From NCBI RefSeq assembly GCF_001653235.2, contig NC_035790.1:4402001-4466000 (forward strand): DNA of 64,000 bases, in the 5' to 3' direction. Positions 22,496 through 34,690 of the stretch are shown here, piece by piece; position 1 is the first letter of the stretch, and every line of letters starts with the position of its first letter. This stretch comes from Pochonia chlamydosporia 170. Taxonomy: Eukaryota > Ascomycota > Sordariomycetes > Hypocreales > Clavicipitaceae. The notes below the pieces were generated by a model that was not told the DNA's origin, searched no databases, and worked only from the letters and a program-made list of their open reading frames with translations. A program made the position numbers and the translations under genes.

Positions 22496-23504
22496 AGCTA
22501 TTATAATTATGTGAGCAGTGTGAAGGGCTTCGCTATGTACAACGGCTGTGATAGCAATGTATTTCTTACGGCGTACCAGGAACCGTGTTGGGCTGAGGCC
22601 GGGAGAGGTCCACCATGCCGCAGGGGATTGACGTGCTCCTCGTTCATTCCGAAGACTTGATGAGTGACCATCGTTGGGGGTAGCATGTTTTCCTCGCTCA
22701 GACGTCATAGATTGGTTGTCTTTATAAACCGACTATTTAATTAATAGCACTGCTGCCGGTTGGCAAGCTTGAGGACAGACATGTGCAATCGTTTAATTCT
22801 TTGGAAAGTAGTGATGGAGCAGTATCCAGCCCTGTGCTCTCTGGCCTTCCTACGTACTGGTAACGATTGCTGCGACGACTACCGTCTGACAAAAAGGTGT
22901 TTGCCCACAGAATAGGTACACAGCAATACATCGTAGTATATCCTAGCAGACAGACAGCACGATATGTGATCTTTTGTTCAAACACTTTTGACACCTACCA
23001 CTGCAGACTTGCTAAGAAACGTTAAAGGTTTTTAAATATTTGCCCCCTCCTCAGGTTTCATTACAAGTACTGAGAGATTAGAGTCGATGCCGTAATATTG
23101 AAATCCTGGATTATGCAGAGTGTGATGATATGCCCTCCTTCATATTGATCTAAATAATGCCGAGTTGTATCCCGCCTTGGACAAAGGCCATTCCAGGTGG
23201 TCGCCATCTGCGATGGGCCAAAATAGGAAAGGAAAAAGGCGCTTTTGTTTGTTCAGTAGCAAAACCTTCTGGTGCATCGGTGGTAGGAAGGAGCCTTCTT
23301 GTTGCTATTCCTCATTCTCTTGAGATATGAGCTGCGCCGATTGCACCGTCAGGAATGGTTATTGCTGGCCAAAGAGTAACAACTGACAAAATGTAGAGTT
23401 TGGAATGTTCATGACCATGACATTCACTGAAGCAAGGTGATGTTCGGTGACTCCATCCAGATCGGGATTCCCTCCTTGGTGAACGGGTGACACCGTCTGT
23501 CTAC
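22496..23504. other. Intergenic, convergent 3' ends of BRCT and HYPK genes
   Basis: No coding potential is seen. Both neighbours end here, so the region should hold their 3' UTRs. The AT-rich stretch near 23020-23060 may contain poly(A) signals. Confidence 0.5.
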
Positions 23505-23882
23505 TTATGCATTGATCCAAGCGCGCATAGCTTTGACGGCATCCCCGTCATGAGCCTTTAGAAGCTCGGTAGCTTTCGGCTTTTGCAGCTCCAATTCTTC
23601 GACCAGCAACGTCACGTCGGCAGCATCGACTTTCACATTTTTGATTGGGGTAGCCGTGGTCTTGGTGGACGACTTGGCCCCTCCTAGGCTCTTCATTGCC
23701 TTGTTGACAGCCTCTTGGTCGACTTCTCTTGCAGCAGCGTCATCGTTCCCGGCTGAATCGAGACTGGCGAGGGCTGATGCGGCCTTGCGGTCCTCGGCTG
23801 ACTTGGCAGTAGACTTGACCTCATCTTCAACATCGCCAGTTGTTGCGCCTTCATGGACGTTTTGGGGCTGTGGCTCGGCCAT
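23505..23882 (-). CDS. HYPK-like NatA-associated protein (UBA_HYPK)
   Basis: Small partner of the ribosome-bound N-terminal acetyltransferase NatA, related to human huntingtin-interacting protein K. The product is 125 residues from MAEPQPQ at 23882. The frame stays open upstream to an ATG at 23963, but the 27 added residues look like translated leader, so the internal start is chosen. The N-terminal half is charged, low complexity and Ala-rich. The C-terminal third (about 80-125) is the UBA-like helical domain with VDAADVTLLVEELEL, then KATELLKAHDGDAVKAMRAWI, typical of HYPK. No intron is needed. Confidence 0.88.
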   Translation of the reverse strand: MAEPQPQNVHEGATTGDVEDEVKSTAKSAEDRKAASALASLDSAGNDDAAAREVDQEAVNKAMKSLGGAKSSTKTTATPIKNVKVDAADVTLLVEELELQKPKATELLKAHDGDAVKAMRAWINA

Positions 23883-24427
23883 TTTCGACTGTTTTGGGGC
23901 AGGCAGAGCGGGATATGGGAAAGCGTGGTGTTTGGGGACCAAAGGGAAGACAAGATTTCGCACGTCGGCAGAAGTCTGATGTTGTCATGTAGTGGAACAA
24001 GATTGGGACACTTCAAAGTTTGGTCTGGTGATGGGTGCTTGGTGATTGGTGGTTGTGTTTCTGGTTGTGGTTGTGGTGGAGGGGCAAGCGCTTGTCACCG
24101 CCTGCAAATCTGGGTCTGTTAGGTGGATACAGGGTTTGATTGAAAGTTTCTGCCAACTTGACATTGAAAGTCCTCATCAAGACCTGGACAGCATTAGATT
24201 TGATAATGGTTCACTTGGTGAGTGCCAAACAGTCTGGTGCAATCCCTCTGATCTGGATGTTGGTTTCTCGTAAAGCAGGCTGGGTTCTCTCTATGATCTG
24301 GACCGATGCCTGTCTTTCCTCACTGCATTCTCATCACAATTCCGACTAAGACAGTCTGGTGTAACATTGAACTTGATACCCATGCCCATATCTCTGGTTC
24401 CACAACTGCGACTATCACCATTGTGCA

Positions 24428-24454
24428 TACTCCGTACTGCAATTGTACGGAGTA
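24428..24454. repeat. 10-bp inverted repeat TACTCCGTAC ... GTACGGAGTA
   Basis: Two exact inverted arms are separated by 7 bases. The same word recurs at many intergenic places in the window (14182, 42378, 42447, 54217, 54592, 62971), so this is a local pair of a dispersed motif. Confidence 0.8.
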
Positions 24455-25131
24455 CAGAATACTCGGTAGGCATGCCCGCACTCAAGCCAGATTTGGAAAT
24501 TAGTCCAATTCGCTGAGATAATGTCTCTGGTGCGACGCTGACGTGTACAGTACAGCAGAGACAGTAGAGATGGTGCAGCCAGCAACTTGCAATTGCCGCT
24601 TGATGGGTACCTACCAGGTATCTAGGTACTTCAGTATGTGTGAAGTGATGCGCCGTGTTCCAGTCTGTTGTTGTACGGAGGTACGGGGTACACATTTGAT
24701 CAATCAAGGGTGGCCCCCTGATTCCTCAATTCTTCAGTCAGCATTGAAGATGGCCCTTATTGACGCTATTAATATACATTTGACAATGAGTGGAAACGAA
24801 CAAGAATTTTCATTGCTGTGTGTTGATCAGTGCCACTCAACAGATTGGCGTGGACGACTGCCGAATCCCAAGCTGAATGTGCCATATTGGGACTGAGATG
24901 GGGGGTGACTAGTGACCACATGCACATGAACCCACCAGTTGACCAGTTGAGCCAATGCGCTTGTGCTGGCTGGTTGAGCAAAGCAAAAATCCAAGAAGAA
25001 AAAAAAGAGACTGTGCATTTTCTGTGCTGTACCACCAACACATTGAAGTACACATGCATGCAACAAGACCCTTTTGTGTCGTGCTCCCGAACAATCGACA
25101 GTGAAATCGACACATCCTTTTGGGTGACTGG

Positions 25132-25138
25132 TGACTCA
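25132..25138. promoter_or_regulatory. Candidate CPC1/Gcn4 site TGACTCA
   Basis: A perfect TGACTCA lies 276 bases upstream of the ATG of the DAHP synthase. CPC1/CpcA/Gcn4 factors bind this word upstream of amino-acid biosynthesis genes under cross-pathway control. A near match, TGAGTAA, lies at about 25275. Binding itself is inferred. Confidence 0.5.
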
Positions 25139-25413
25139 CAAATCATTTCCGACGCCGGCGTCAATAAGCCGCGTCAAGTCAGCGAAAAATCCAGCAGCGT
25201 CTGCATGCATGCATGACGCTTGCGAGAAGAGCCCAACATAACCACTTATGCTTGTCACACAGATTAGTCCGCCTGAGTAACCTCGACCACCATCCAGCTT
25301 TGTCGGGGTTGAATACAGAGTAGTATAGTATCCAAGTATATACTTGCTACCGTGTCCATATCCCCTCAAACAATCATTCCCATCTTACTTGACTGCAAAA
25401 AGGACTCAATTCA

Positions 25414-26968
25414 ATGGCTTCTCAACCATGGAACCCGGCAACATGGCGCGCAAAGCCCATCAAACAGTCACCAAGCTATCCTGAGCCAGAGAAGCTGACC
25501 AAGGTCGTCAATGAGCTCTCGCGAATGCCGCCCTTGGTCCACCCTAATGAGATCCTCGCTCTCAAGGCTCACCTGCGGGATGTTGCCCATGGCAAAGCCT
25601 TCCTTCTGCAGGGCGGCGATTGTGCCGAGCTCTTTGACTACTGCCAGCAAGGCACCATCGAGTCCAAAATCAAGCTGCTCTTGCAGATGAGCGTTGTTCT
25701 TATTTGGGGCACCAATAAGCGAGTTGTTCGTATCGGTCGAATGGCCGGCCAGTATGCCAAGCCTCGTTCGAGCCCGACCGAATTGCATCAGGGTCGGGAG
25801 ATTCCAAGCTTCAGAGGCGATATTCTCAATGGCTACCATGTCGATGAGAGAGAAATCGACCCTAATCGCCTAATCAAGTGAGTTTGAGTTTACCTGAGTC
25901 CTCGGAAGCTATCAGTGAAAGAGGACCAGAGCCTGTCTATCCCCTTTGCAAAAATGTAGCCACGCCCTCGATTGCTAACATGGTCCTCATCGCAGGGCTT
26001 ACCACTACTCTGCAGCAACCCTCAACTACATCCGTGCTTCCATCGCATCCGGAATTGCTGACCTTCACCGGCCCTTGGATTGGGGTCTGGGTCACGTACG
26101 TGATCCTGTCCTGAAGGAGAAATACTCATCCATTGCAAACAGCATTCAGCAGACTCTCCGCTTCTTGCAAGTTATCAACTCGCGTCCAGATGAGCTGCAC
26201 ACAGTTGAGCTATTCACCAGTCATGAGGGCCTGCTTCTGGAGTATGAGGAACCTCTGACTCGACTGCTAGAGACGCCTACTGCTCCTCCGCCGCCCCCTG
26301 CTAGTAGCAGAGCCCCTTCTCCCACTCCAGCTACAAGTGACGACAATTCCAAACCCAGCCAAGCCTACTACGACACATCAGCACACTTCATTTGGATTGG
26401 AGATAGAACGCGTCAACTCGATCATGCCCACGTTGAGTTCTTCCGTGGCATTGCCAACCCCATTGGCGTCAAAGTTGGTCCGACGACGCCGACTTCTGAC
26501 CTATTGGATCTGCTACGAACACTCAACCCCGACCGTGAGCCCGGAAAGATCACCCTGATCACTCGCTATGGCGCAAACAAGGTTGGAGAGTTGCTACCAA
26601 AACACATTCGCGCAGTTGAGGACTCAGAATACCGCCAGTGTGTTGTTTGGCAATGTGACCCCATGCATGGGAACACGCTTTCTACACCTTCAGGAATAAA
26701 AACCCGCCGTTTCAACGATATCTACAAAGAACTTCAAGAGTCGCTTCGCATCCATAAAGAGCAGAAAAGTTACCTCGGCGGTGTTCACCTCGAACTTACT
26801 GGTGACGCCGTCACTGAATGCTTAGGAGGTAGCGAAGGACTCGAGGAGGATGACTTGTCCACCAATTACACCTCTTTCTGCGACCCTCGACTCAATGAGA
26901 AGCAAGCACTTGAGCTTGCATTTCTAGTTGCCGATCATTTTTCACAAGAACAGAAAAATGAGGCGTGA
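25414..26968 (+). CDS. Class II 3-deoxy-7-phosphoheptulonate (DAHP) synthase
   Basis: First enzyme of the shikimate pathway: phosphoenolpyruvate plus erythrose-4-phosphate to DAHP. This is the plant/bacterial type II family, found in Neurospora as the Trp-sensitive isozyme. Exons 25414-25877 and 25996-26968 join as LIK-AYHYSAATLNYIR, giving 478 residues. Family blocks: LLQGGDCAE (metal-ligand Cys70), GRMAGQYAKPRSSP, HRPLDWGLGH, WIGDRTRQLDHAHVEF, GVKVGPTT, ITRYGANKV, WQCDPMHGNT (His379), GGVHLELTGDAVTECLGG (Glu421) and FCDPRLNEKQ (Asp451). These four ligand positions are assigned by family knowledge. A Pro/Ser-rich stretch of about 29 residues (248-278, including PPPPP) interrupts the region just before AYYDTSAHF and is not part of the core fold. 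A TGACTCA element upstream suggests cross-pathway control. Confidence 0.95.
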
Positions 26969-27438
26969 ATATACACGGAGTTATGACAGCCGTTGAGTGG
27001 TGGAGACTGCGGTCTCCTAAGGCGGCTCGCAATGTATATATCTACGGTCCACATGGTCGATACGAAACGACCCCAGCAAAAGTTGAAGTCATAAAAGCAA
27101 AAAGGAGTTTCAAGGTTGAAACAGGTGTTGAGAGTGTGAAAACTGTACCCATGAAGGACTGGTGCTCGGGATTCCTTTCTTTGGCAGGAAGAGAATAGTA
27201 TGCCCGTCACAAATTATTTGCTCGTCATACCGCGCCTCTCATAGTGCATGGATACTCTTATATTGAATTTCTGAACAGTAGCGCACAAAAAAGTGTAGGC
27301 CAAGGTACCTAGAGGCTGGGACCTGTAGTTTGTGGCTTTTAGAGGCTAGAGGCGGGTATGAAGCTGTTGCTCAGATCACCTCAGCATCCCCAGCCCCATA
27401 CCCAAGCAGTTCAAAGTGAACACGTTTGAGATCGCGTC
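26969..27438. other. Intergenic, convergent 3' ends of DAHP synthase and epimerase genes
   Basis: Contains the 3' flanks of both genes and a CTAGAGG-type variant of the CCTAGGTACCT word near 27303-27312. No coding sequence seen. Confidence 0.5.
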
Positions 27439-28574
27439 TTAAGAGAGATATATTGTCTGTGCCCCTTCAAAAGCATCACCTTTGTCCAACTTCTGCCAGC
27501 CATCAACGCTGCCGGCTTCAACACAAACCATATTCTTGTAGCCATCCTTGGGAGCAAAGTCAGACATAGCCTGGGCCTTCTCAATCCAGGGATTCCACAC
27601 AACAACTTGGTCAAGGTTATCTCTGACGATGCGGAAGCGAGGTTGCCCTGAGTCGGAGATGATAATTGGGTGTCCGGGCCCTTTAGATGGAGTGTAAATG
27701 CGATCCGTCTCACCAGAGAATGCAACTGGGGAGCTGGCTTCACTCTTGGTTTTCGCTCCATCTACCTTGTCAATATATTTAGCATCTTCCAGACCCGTAA
27801 TTTCAACCGTAGAGATATCCTACAGCAGGTGCAAAGTCAATGTTAGCTTGATTCGGCCACCTCGAAGCGGTAAGAGTAATTGACGACGTAGTACTAGTTG
27901 GAATGGAATTACAGACCTTGATATTGAAATATGTGTGCAGCAACATCTGACAATCAAAAGACTCATCGCCATCATTGGTGATGACAAGCGTAGTGTTTAG
28001 ACTTTCCCGGTCCAAGGTAACGCTGTACAGCAAACCAAATTTATATGGCCACAGTGCCTGGGTATTATCCGGAATGTTCTCGGACGAGAGTCCAAAATCA
28101 AGTTTTACGCTGGAACTGGAACCTTCGCTGGTAGACTTGCCCAAAAATTCCCACCTGGCAGTTCTCGCCAGACCATGTTGAGGTAACTTTGATGTGGCTT
28201 CGTGGTTGGGGCTTGCCGGACCGAATAACTGCCCGTTTCATGTCAGTATTTGTGCCAAGTTTGTTGCAATTGAGTGTGGCCGGTGAAATTGATGAGAAGT
28301 GTAATGAGGAGTGTACCGGAAAAACCAATGGGATACCCCCACGGACACCTTTAGATCCATCTAGCTTTGTGTCCTTGCTTAACCACAGCTTCTCATCCCC
28401 AGCAGCATCTTTCCAGCTGAGAACGGTGGCGCCAATCAGCAGTATGTCAACGCTCTCTCCCGTGGGAAGAACCGCAGACACGCGTGAATTGCCATCCGAG
28501 ATGGTAACTTGTGGCTGCGGAGGCAAACCTGGGGTAGTGGCCAAGGCTGACGGTTTGTGTCGTCTATCGACCAT
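27439..28574 (-). CDS. Glucose-6-phosphate 1-epimerase (YMR099C-like)
   Basis: Interconverts the alpha and beta anomers of glucose 6-phosphate and related hexose 6-phosphates; aldose-1-epimerase superfamily, cytosolic. Three exons on the minus strand, 28574-28317, 28228-27917 and 27819-27439, give 316 residues. The joints are GGIPLVFP-LFGPASPNHEAT and HTYFNIK-DISTVEITGL, both in frame. Landmarks: GATVLSW near 48-54, GGIPLVFP, HGLARTARWEFL, the LLHTYFNIKD block with the catalytic-type His184, and MVCVEAG with the catalytic-type Glu291 (residue roles from the yeast enzyme). Length is close to the yeast protein. It is transcribed away from the upstream sugar transporter, whose stop lies about 1.15 kb away on the same strand. 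Confidence 0.93.
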
Positions 28575-29725
28575 GACGAAAGTCTTGTAGTACTCTTTGT
28601 ATTTCTTTCGGTTCTATGCTCCGCGAAGGGGGGCCGGGGCGTTGCAACGGTATTCGACGCCGTGGCGGACGATGAGTCTAGCTTGACGGATCAAATGCAG
28701 CCTGGAAGGTGGTAAGCCTGTGAGTCGCAGGAAAAAAGTTGATTCAAAAAGATGCATTGCCGGCTGCCAGCCAACAAAGAGACTGTTCGGCAATCGCGAG
28801 GGGCAGATCGTACCAGTAACAACTCCAAAGCTACTATAGTCACAGACGAAGCGGCACCTAATGAAGCTTGCTCAACAAACGAGGACCAAAAAAAATCCAC
28901 GTTAGGGATAGGGTGACGATGGAACGAAAGGCTTTCGCGGCACCAGATGGGACGTTCTGAGGGTTGGTTGTTGCTGGAATCTACGTTTGAGGACACAAGC
29001 TTGTCGCAACAAGTGGGGGGAGAGGGAATATCAGAAGTGGACATGGATGTCTGGCGTGGCGGGGTCAACTGGTAGTTTATCAGTCTGGTTTATCAGTCTG
29101 GTCTTGTTGTGTCAACACATACTTCAAAAAGTAGATGGGGATGAAGTCCCCCGTTTGACCAGAGAAACTTGACCAAGATGTCAAACTCAATTCCGTTAAC
29201 CCTTTTCACATGTATCTTGCCTCCTGCTTTTCTCACAGACCAATCATACCTTTGTACTACATATGCAAGGTTGAGATTTCTTACTACCGTGTTTTCAATA
29301 CTCTTCCCTAGAGACTGAGAGCAAAAACACGTTGAGGCTCACCCGTCACCGTCAAAATTATGGTTGCATAGAATAGCGCTCACTAAAAAACCTGTTTTCT
29401 GCTTCTAAATCTAAAGCATTAAGAAAACTATTTGCTCTTATTGGTATTCCCAATAAAGTCCACTAGCAGGTGATTGCTCACCACAGGATGAATTGATTTT
29501 TTGTGCCAGGCAATCAACAGTCGGGTATAAATGTAAAACAAAACTTCCACTCCCCAAAAGATCATGGCCCTCACTCCGGTAAGGTTCGAGATAGTGTCTC
29601 CTCTCTGCTCTGCGCAACCAGTGTAACCAAGAAAATCGATGAACATCTAATTTCGGAACACATGTCTAGTCCACGAGCATTCCGACAATAAGTCCGTCCA
29701 GCAGTCAGGCAACCACAGGGCCTGC
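28575..29725. other. Intergenic upstream of the epimerase gene
   Basis: Holds the epimerase promoter and the 3' flank of the sugar transporter. A 13-base unit TTTATCAGTCTGG is exactly duplicated at 29076-29101. No open frame looks coding. Confidence 0.5.
29076..29101. repeat. 13-bp tandem duplication containing GTCTGG
   Basis: Two exact head-to-tail copies of TTTATCAGTCTGG. The unit carries the same GTCTGG word that recurs through the intergenic DNA of the window. Confidence 0.8.
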
Positions 29726-31489
29726 TTAGCCACCACGACGTTGCGTTTCTTCGTCCGTGTTGGTAAACATGCCGTTATTCGCGTCAGTGCTAGTCTCGCT
29801 AGAACTGCCATTGCGATGTTCCACATTGTCCTTCTCGTCGACTTCGTCAACCGCAATGAGCAACTCTCCATGCTTGCCGTAGCGACGAGGTTCAATTTCA
29901 GCTTGGTGCACGACAGTGAAGGCACCCTTCCAACCCTTCACCTTGTGGAAAATGGTGTCCATTTCCTCAAGAGATCTGTAAGCAGTCTCTGGGAAGAAAA
30001 AGTAGACGGAAGGAACCATGATAGCATTGATAATGGCGAAAATGGTGTAAGTATGGTATTTGATATTGGTGAAGGATACCGGCGTGATCATCACGACCTA
30101 TTAACGGTAGACATTAGCCATTTACTCAGTGCCGTACGTGTTGAAATTCTACTAACCATGAAATTGAAGATCCAGTTGGAAGAGGTAGACAAGGCATTTG
30201 CTGGGGCACGGGTACGAAGGGGAGTAATCTCTGCTGGGTACAGCCAGGTCATGCCGAGCCAACCCACGGCGAAGAAAGTGTTGAAAACGAAAAGAAACAC
30301 GATACCGGCAATTTGGCAAGCTTTGTTGTTTTCCTGTGAGCCGACACCTGCGAGAATAGCCATGGTTCCGGCTTGACCGGCAGCGCCAAACAACATGAGC
30401 TTTCGACGACCAACGCGTTCTACCAAAAACACCGCTGGCCAAGATGCGATGAAGTACTCAGTACCATTCAACGCAGCGAGAAGACGAGAAAGGAAGGGTG
30501 ACATTCCCAGACGACGATAGATAGTTGCAGCGTAGTAAGTGATGAGGTTGATGCCTGAGATTTGCTGGAACATCTGATTGACGTAGGCAATAATGGTACG
30601 ATGCAGAGTTCGGTTATTATCCCGAGCAAAGCAATCAGAAAAGGACCCCTTGCTCATCTCTGCGACCGTCTCTTTGATGGCGCGGAACTCGTTGTCCACG
30701 TACTTGTCGTCGCTTTCAACTTCGGCAATTGCTGCAATTACTTCACGAGCTTCCTCGTCGCGACCCTTGAGAATCAGCCATCTGGGAGACTCGGGTAAAC
30801 CCATGACGAATGACAAGATGAAGATGCAGAAAACGATCTGGAAAGCCAGCGGGAATCTCCACGCCACAGAACCGGGCGCAAAGGATAAGCCGAGGTCAAC
30901 CCAGTACGAAATCATGATGCCACCAGTGATGAGTGCACCTTCGATCATGACAAGCTTGCCTCGTTTATGTGCTGAGCAGGTCTCGGATTGCCACATGGGT
31001 ACTGTAGACGTGTTTCCACCGTTACCCAGCCCAGTAATGATACGTCCGATGATGAAGTGTTCGAGAGAGAAAGCAGACGCCTGAAGAGCCGCTCCAACCA
31101 CCATGATAGCGGTGCCAAGGAAAATCATGCGCTTGCGACCAAGAGGGTTACCAATGAAGATGGTGATGACTGCGCCAAGAAAGCAGCCCAGATTGTATGA
31201 GGCAACGGCAATGCCTTGATACGTTGATCTGTTGGACTTTTCCGTGGGTGTCAGACCCTCAGCGGAATCGTTGATAGACGGGAACTGTTCGAGGAAGATA
31301 GGCAGTGTGAGGATGCCACCCATGACACCCTGATCTACAGGTTATCCAGACTCATTAGTACGGCGATGGGTGACGTAGTGAGATGCAAATACACGTACCG
31401 TAACCAAAGAGCAGGAAATCGCACCCTGCCACAGCCCCAATAGCCCAGTTGAGGGCTTGGCCCGAGAGGCCAAAGTATTTTTTCCCCAT
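29726..31489 (-). CDS. MFS sugar transporter (SP family)
   Basis: Plasma-membrane hexose or related sugar/H+ transporter; the substrate cannot be told from sequence. Exons 31489-31399, 31334-30157 and 30097-29726 give 546 residues. The joints are LLFGY-DQGVMGGILT and NWIFNFM-VVMITPVSF. It has twelve hydrophobic segments in the 6+6 arrangement. Signatures: DQGVMGG in TM1, GNPLGRKRM after TM2, GRIITGLGNGG, PESPRWL ending the N-half, QQISGINLITYY in TM7, ERVGRRKLM and the PETAYRSLEEMD motif after TM12. The cytosolic tail is hydrophilic and acidic, with poly-Ser. The neighbouring epimerase also acts on hexose phosphates, but both are widespread genes and the adjacency may be chance. Confidence 0.93.
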
Positions 31490-31707
31490 GATGTTTGTGG
31501 GAATGCCAGAATTGTTCTGACGCGTGGATGCACTTGGTTCTATACTTGTTCCATTGACTGACTGCCTTGGAACCTGTTGGCGAATCCGCCCTGGCACCTC
31601 TCAACGGAGTAAGAGATTAATAGCACACGATGGAAGGGTGTGAATGGAGAGGAAGTGGGAAATAAGAATTGCTGATCAGGATGTGAAATGAGCGAGAGAC
31701 AGCCGTG

Positions 31708-31714
31708 TTTTATA
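31708..31714 (-). promoter_or_regulatory. Candidate TATA box of the sugar transporter
   Basis: TATAAAA on the minus strand, 219 bases upstream of the transporter ATG. Position is plausible but unproven. Confidence 0.35.
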
Positions 31715-34660
31715 ACTAAAGTCGCATCTGTCTGTCCTCTCTAGCGCCAAGTGGGATGGGAACCTGGCACGAGTTGAACCGCATGATGATCGCATGGGAA
31801 AGAGCGGAACATATGCCAAGAGCCTAGCCGATGACTGGGACTGGAGGTACCAGAATTGACTTACTCGGTGTTTCCGTGACAGAGCAGGCCACAGCATGGA
31901 GTGACGAGGATTGGAGATTTAGCACCAGACTCCTGTACGATGTCAGATGTCAACCTGGGGGTTCTCCACATGGGTCCATCACGATGTACGACCAACACAA
32001 GAGTCCCAGTTTTCCATTCATTTGCTGAATACTTTAGATTCCACACGCACGCTGGAGTGTGCAAACGAAGTATGTATGGGCCCCCCCTGGGCACCAGACA
32101 GACGAACAGACAGGTTCGTTGAGCGATGCCCGAGACGCAGCTGCAAGGGGAAAGAGAACAAAAGTTTGGTGCCGGGATTGTTGCCGTAAGCCAGGAAGCA
32201 GCGGACGCCACCAACGCATCCGCGGAGTACCTATTTCATTCTTCCAGTAGCCGGTTATTTCCCAGTGCCGTGTTCTAGCCAAGCCTTACCAGACTTTATT
32301 CAGCCCTGCTTTGCATTTTCTGGAAACGCCACTGGGCTTAACTGGTTGCCACTGGAGTTCTGGTAATGGAAATTCCGACCGGTTCGCAGAAAAACTCGGA
32401 TGTCGGAGGATGAATCGATGATGAGCCACGGAGTCCAGTTCAAGGGGAACACCGTCGCTTTCGACAGGTCAGAATTGCATTTGTGCGTCCCCAAAACGTT
32501 TCAAGGTAGAAAACGGCGCTTGACAAAACTGGCCGAGCATGTAATTCAAGACCCTACAAGTCGCATTTTGGGACCATATCCGACCCTCTTTTACTCCCCC
32601 AGCGTGGAGTCAGCGACGTCATTTCGCCTGGAGTCTTGGGCGATGAAAACATCCAAACGGGGCCATTGTGGTCTGGTGGTGCTAAACCCACTGATTAGCC
32701 CCTGGAGGTTTTGTTTTGACATAACGAACCACGAACCAGACAGCGAAATCTCTTCACGGTAGGAAAGAGTAATGAAAATTGGAGAAACGGACCTCAGAAA
32801 TCGTTCGTAACGAAGAACTGGACCGTTTATCTGTCATGTCTGGTGACTACCTACATTGGGTAGCAAGTCTCAAGTGCTCGACAAAATAGTAGGTCCAGAT
32901 GAGGCGAGCCTTGAAAGAATTGTCTGGTGGAAGGCGCGACCTGATATGCGCCCACCAGACCGCTTACCTCATGAATGCATCAATAAGTCAAACAGCATTG
33001 AGTAACCACCAGACAAGCCAGGTCTCTCTCTCTCTCCGCACCTCTGTTGTTTCTTGTCTATAATAAGTTCACGATTCCTCCTTCTTAGTTTTCAACTTCC
33101 GCGTGCCGGCCTATATTGAAATTGTCGCGATTTACTTTCATCCCTCCCTTTTTGGCCTAAAGAGGGCTCTCGCGCCAATTTTGGGACCACATTGACTTCC
33201 TGGGAAGGAGTCTGGTCGCACTCGCGCCGCCAACGGTCAACAAAGGTGGAGTGGGTTGTGTGTGGTATGCGACTGGACAGCGAACTGTTCCCTTTGCCGT
33301 ATTGTGAGCCCGTCCAGATCTAAACAAGCCTAATGACGAGGTAGGAAATCCGATCCCACCATTCCATCACGGGGGACCACGACTTTTGTCCGTCCAACCT
33401 CTCGCGGCCTTCACTCCGCGATGCATAAACGACCCAGTCCCAGTATCTTCACTTCTGGCGTTGACCTTTGACATTATGTTTGCCGGGTATTGTTCCTCTA
33501 TTGTAGTGATGTAGTTGGAGATTCCGATCTGCCAAGCACAATGAGCCTGCAGAAATCCACCACCCAAGACGGGACAAGCCCGACCAGCGGGCAAAACCGA
33601 GGAACAAGACTTCTCGGCGCCGTGAACAATATGTGGAGTCCGGTAAGAAGCAGGGGCATGCCGGGCTAGGTAGTCTGGAGTGCCTGTGTCCGCAGTTCAT
33701 GATCTATGGCCGGGCTCTTGTTCGCCATCTTCAACTGTTTATCAGTTTGCTTAAAATAGAGGCAACTTTACTATAGACACAACCAGAGCGGCAATAAGTA
33801 TCTCGGTTGCTCATCGCTTTTGCTTCTCGTGAAGCGAACCTTGCAGCCTTGAGATACTCATGACTCAAAGTCTGGGGTTAAAAGGCGGTTTGGCCGACGG
33901 CCACATGGCCAACACCTCTGTTCTCCTCTCTTCTGCCCCAGATCTCTATCTCTTTACTCTATATATCTCCGCATATTACTATTGATCATACCCGAACAGG
34001 ACCATCCGAGCCACATGGAGTTGTACGGAAGAACGGGTCAGACTCAAACCAGTAAATTGTGATACAGGCAGTCGAGCTACAGCTTAGCTACAAACCCGTT
34101 GAATTTGGTGGTAAACTAGTCAGATAACCTCCCAGTCCTCAAGCCATACGGACCCTTTAGCAGTTCTGGAGCTGCCGCGCTGAAAGGGGCCGCGCAAATC
34201 CAGCAAATATTTGACGGTAACTGTCAATGTATAGATTGTGGGCTACATGTATTTGGGCTAAAGATGGTGCAGTTATGCATGACTGGCTATGAAGTCTAGT
34301 CAGGTCAACCCATCTTTTCGGCATGCGTATCCACTGGCCAGTAGTCAACTTTGCCTCTCATCTCTTTACTCGACACTTCGAATCCTGAAGGCGGGAATCA
34401 AGTTAGGTGATTCTTGAAAATTGTTTTCACTGGCTGTTTCTTCACCAAACAAGAAATTTTTTGTGGAAACGGACAATGACATTCGGAAAACTGTGGATGA
34501 CCAGCTCCATATGCAAACAATTATTGACGTCATTTTCACATCACCATCCTGCGATGCGGAAGCAAGCACTACTTGGTGGCTCTGGAAATTTTTGCGTTGT
34601 CCAGATGCTACGTACCAACCTGAGATGTGTGGGAAATGTCGACTTGTCCGCTTGAACTGG

Positions 34661-34690
34661 GTTGGCTGGGTTTGGCTGGGTTTGGCTGGG
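34661..34690. repeat. Three tandem copies of a 10-base unit (TTTGGCTGGG)
   Basis: The first copy differs by one base (GTTGGCTGGG); the other two are identical. It is a short minisatellite in non-coding DNA. Confidence 0.8.

Larger units (their letters stand above)
23883..25413. other. Intergenic with motif-rich DNA; divergent promoters
   Basis: The 5' flanks of HYPK (-) and the DAHP synthase (+). It contains several GTCTGGTG words (about 24022, 24232, 24353), AACATTGAA at 24363-24371, an inverted pair of TACTCCGTAC/GTACGGAGTA at 24428-24454, a CTAGGTAC copy near 24622 and a TGACTCA site. No gene seen. Confidence 0.55.

Noticed and set aside
27803..28144. Separate small gene MGKSTSEGSSSS
   Set aside because: It is the middle exon of the glucose-6-phosphate 1-epimerase read into the next intron.
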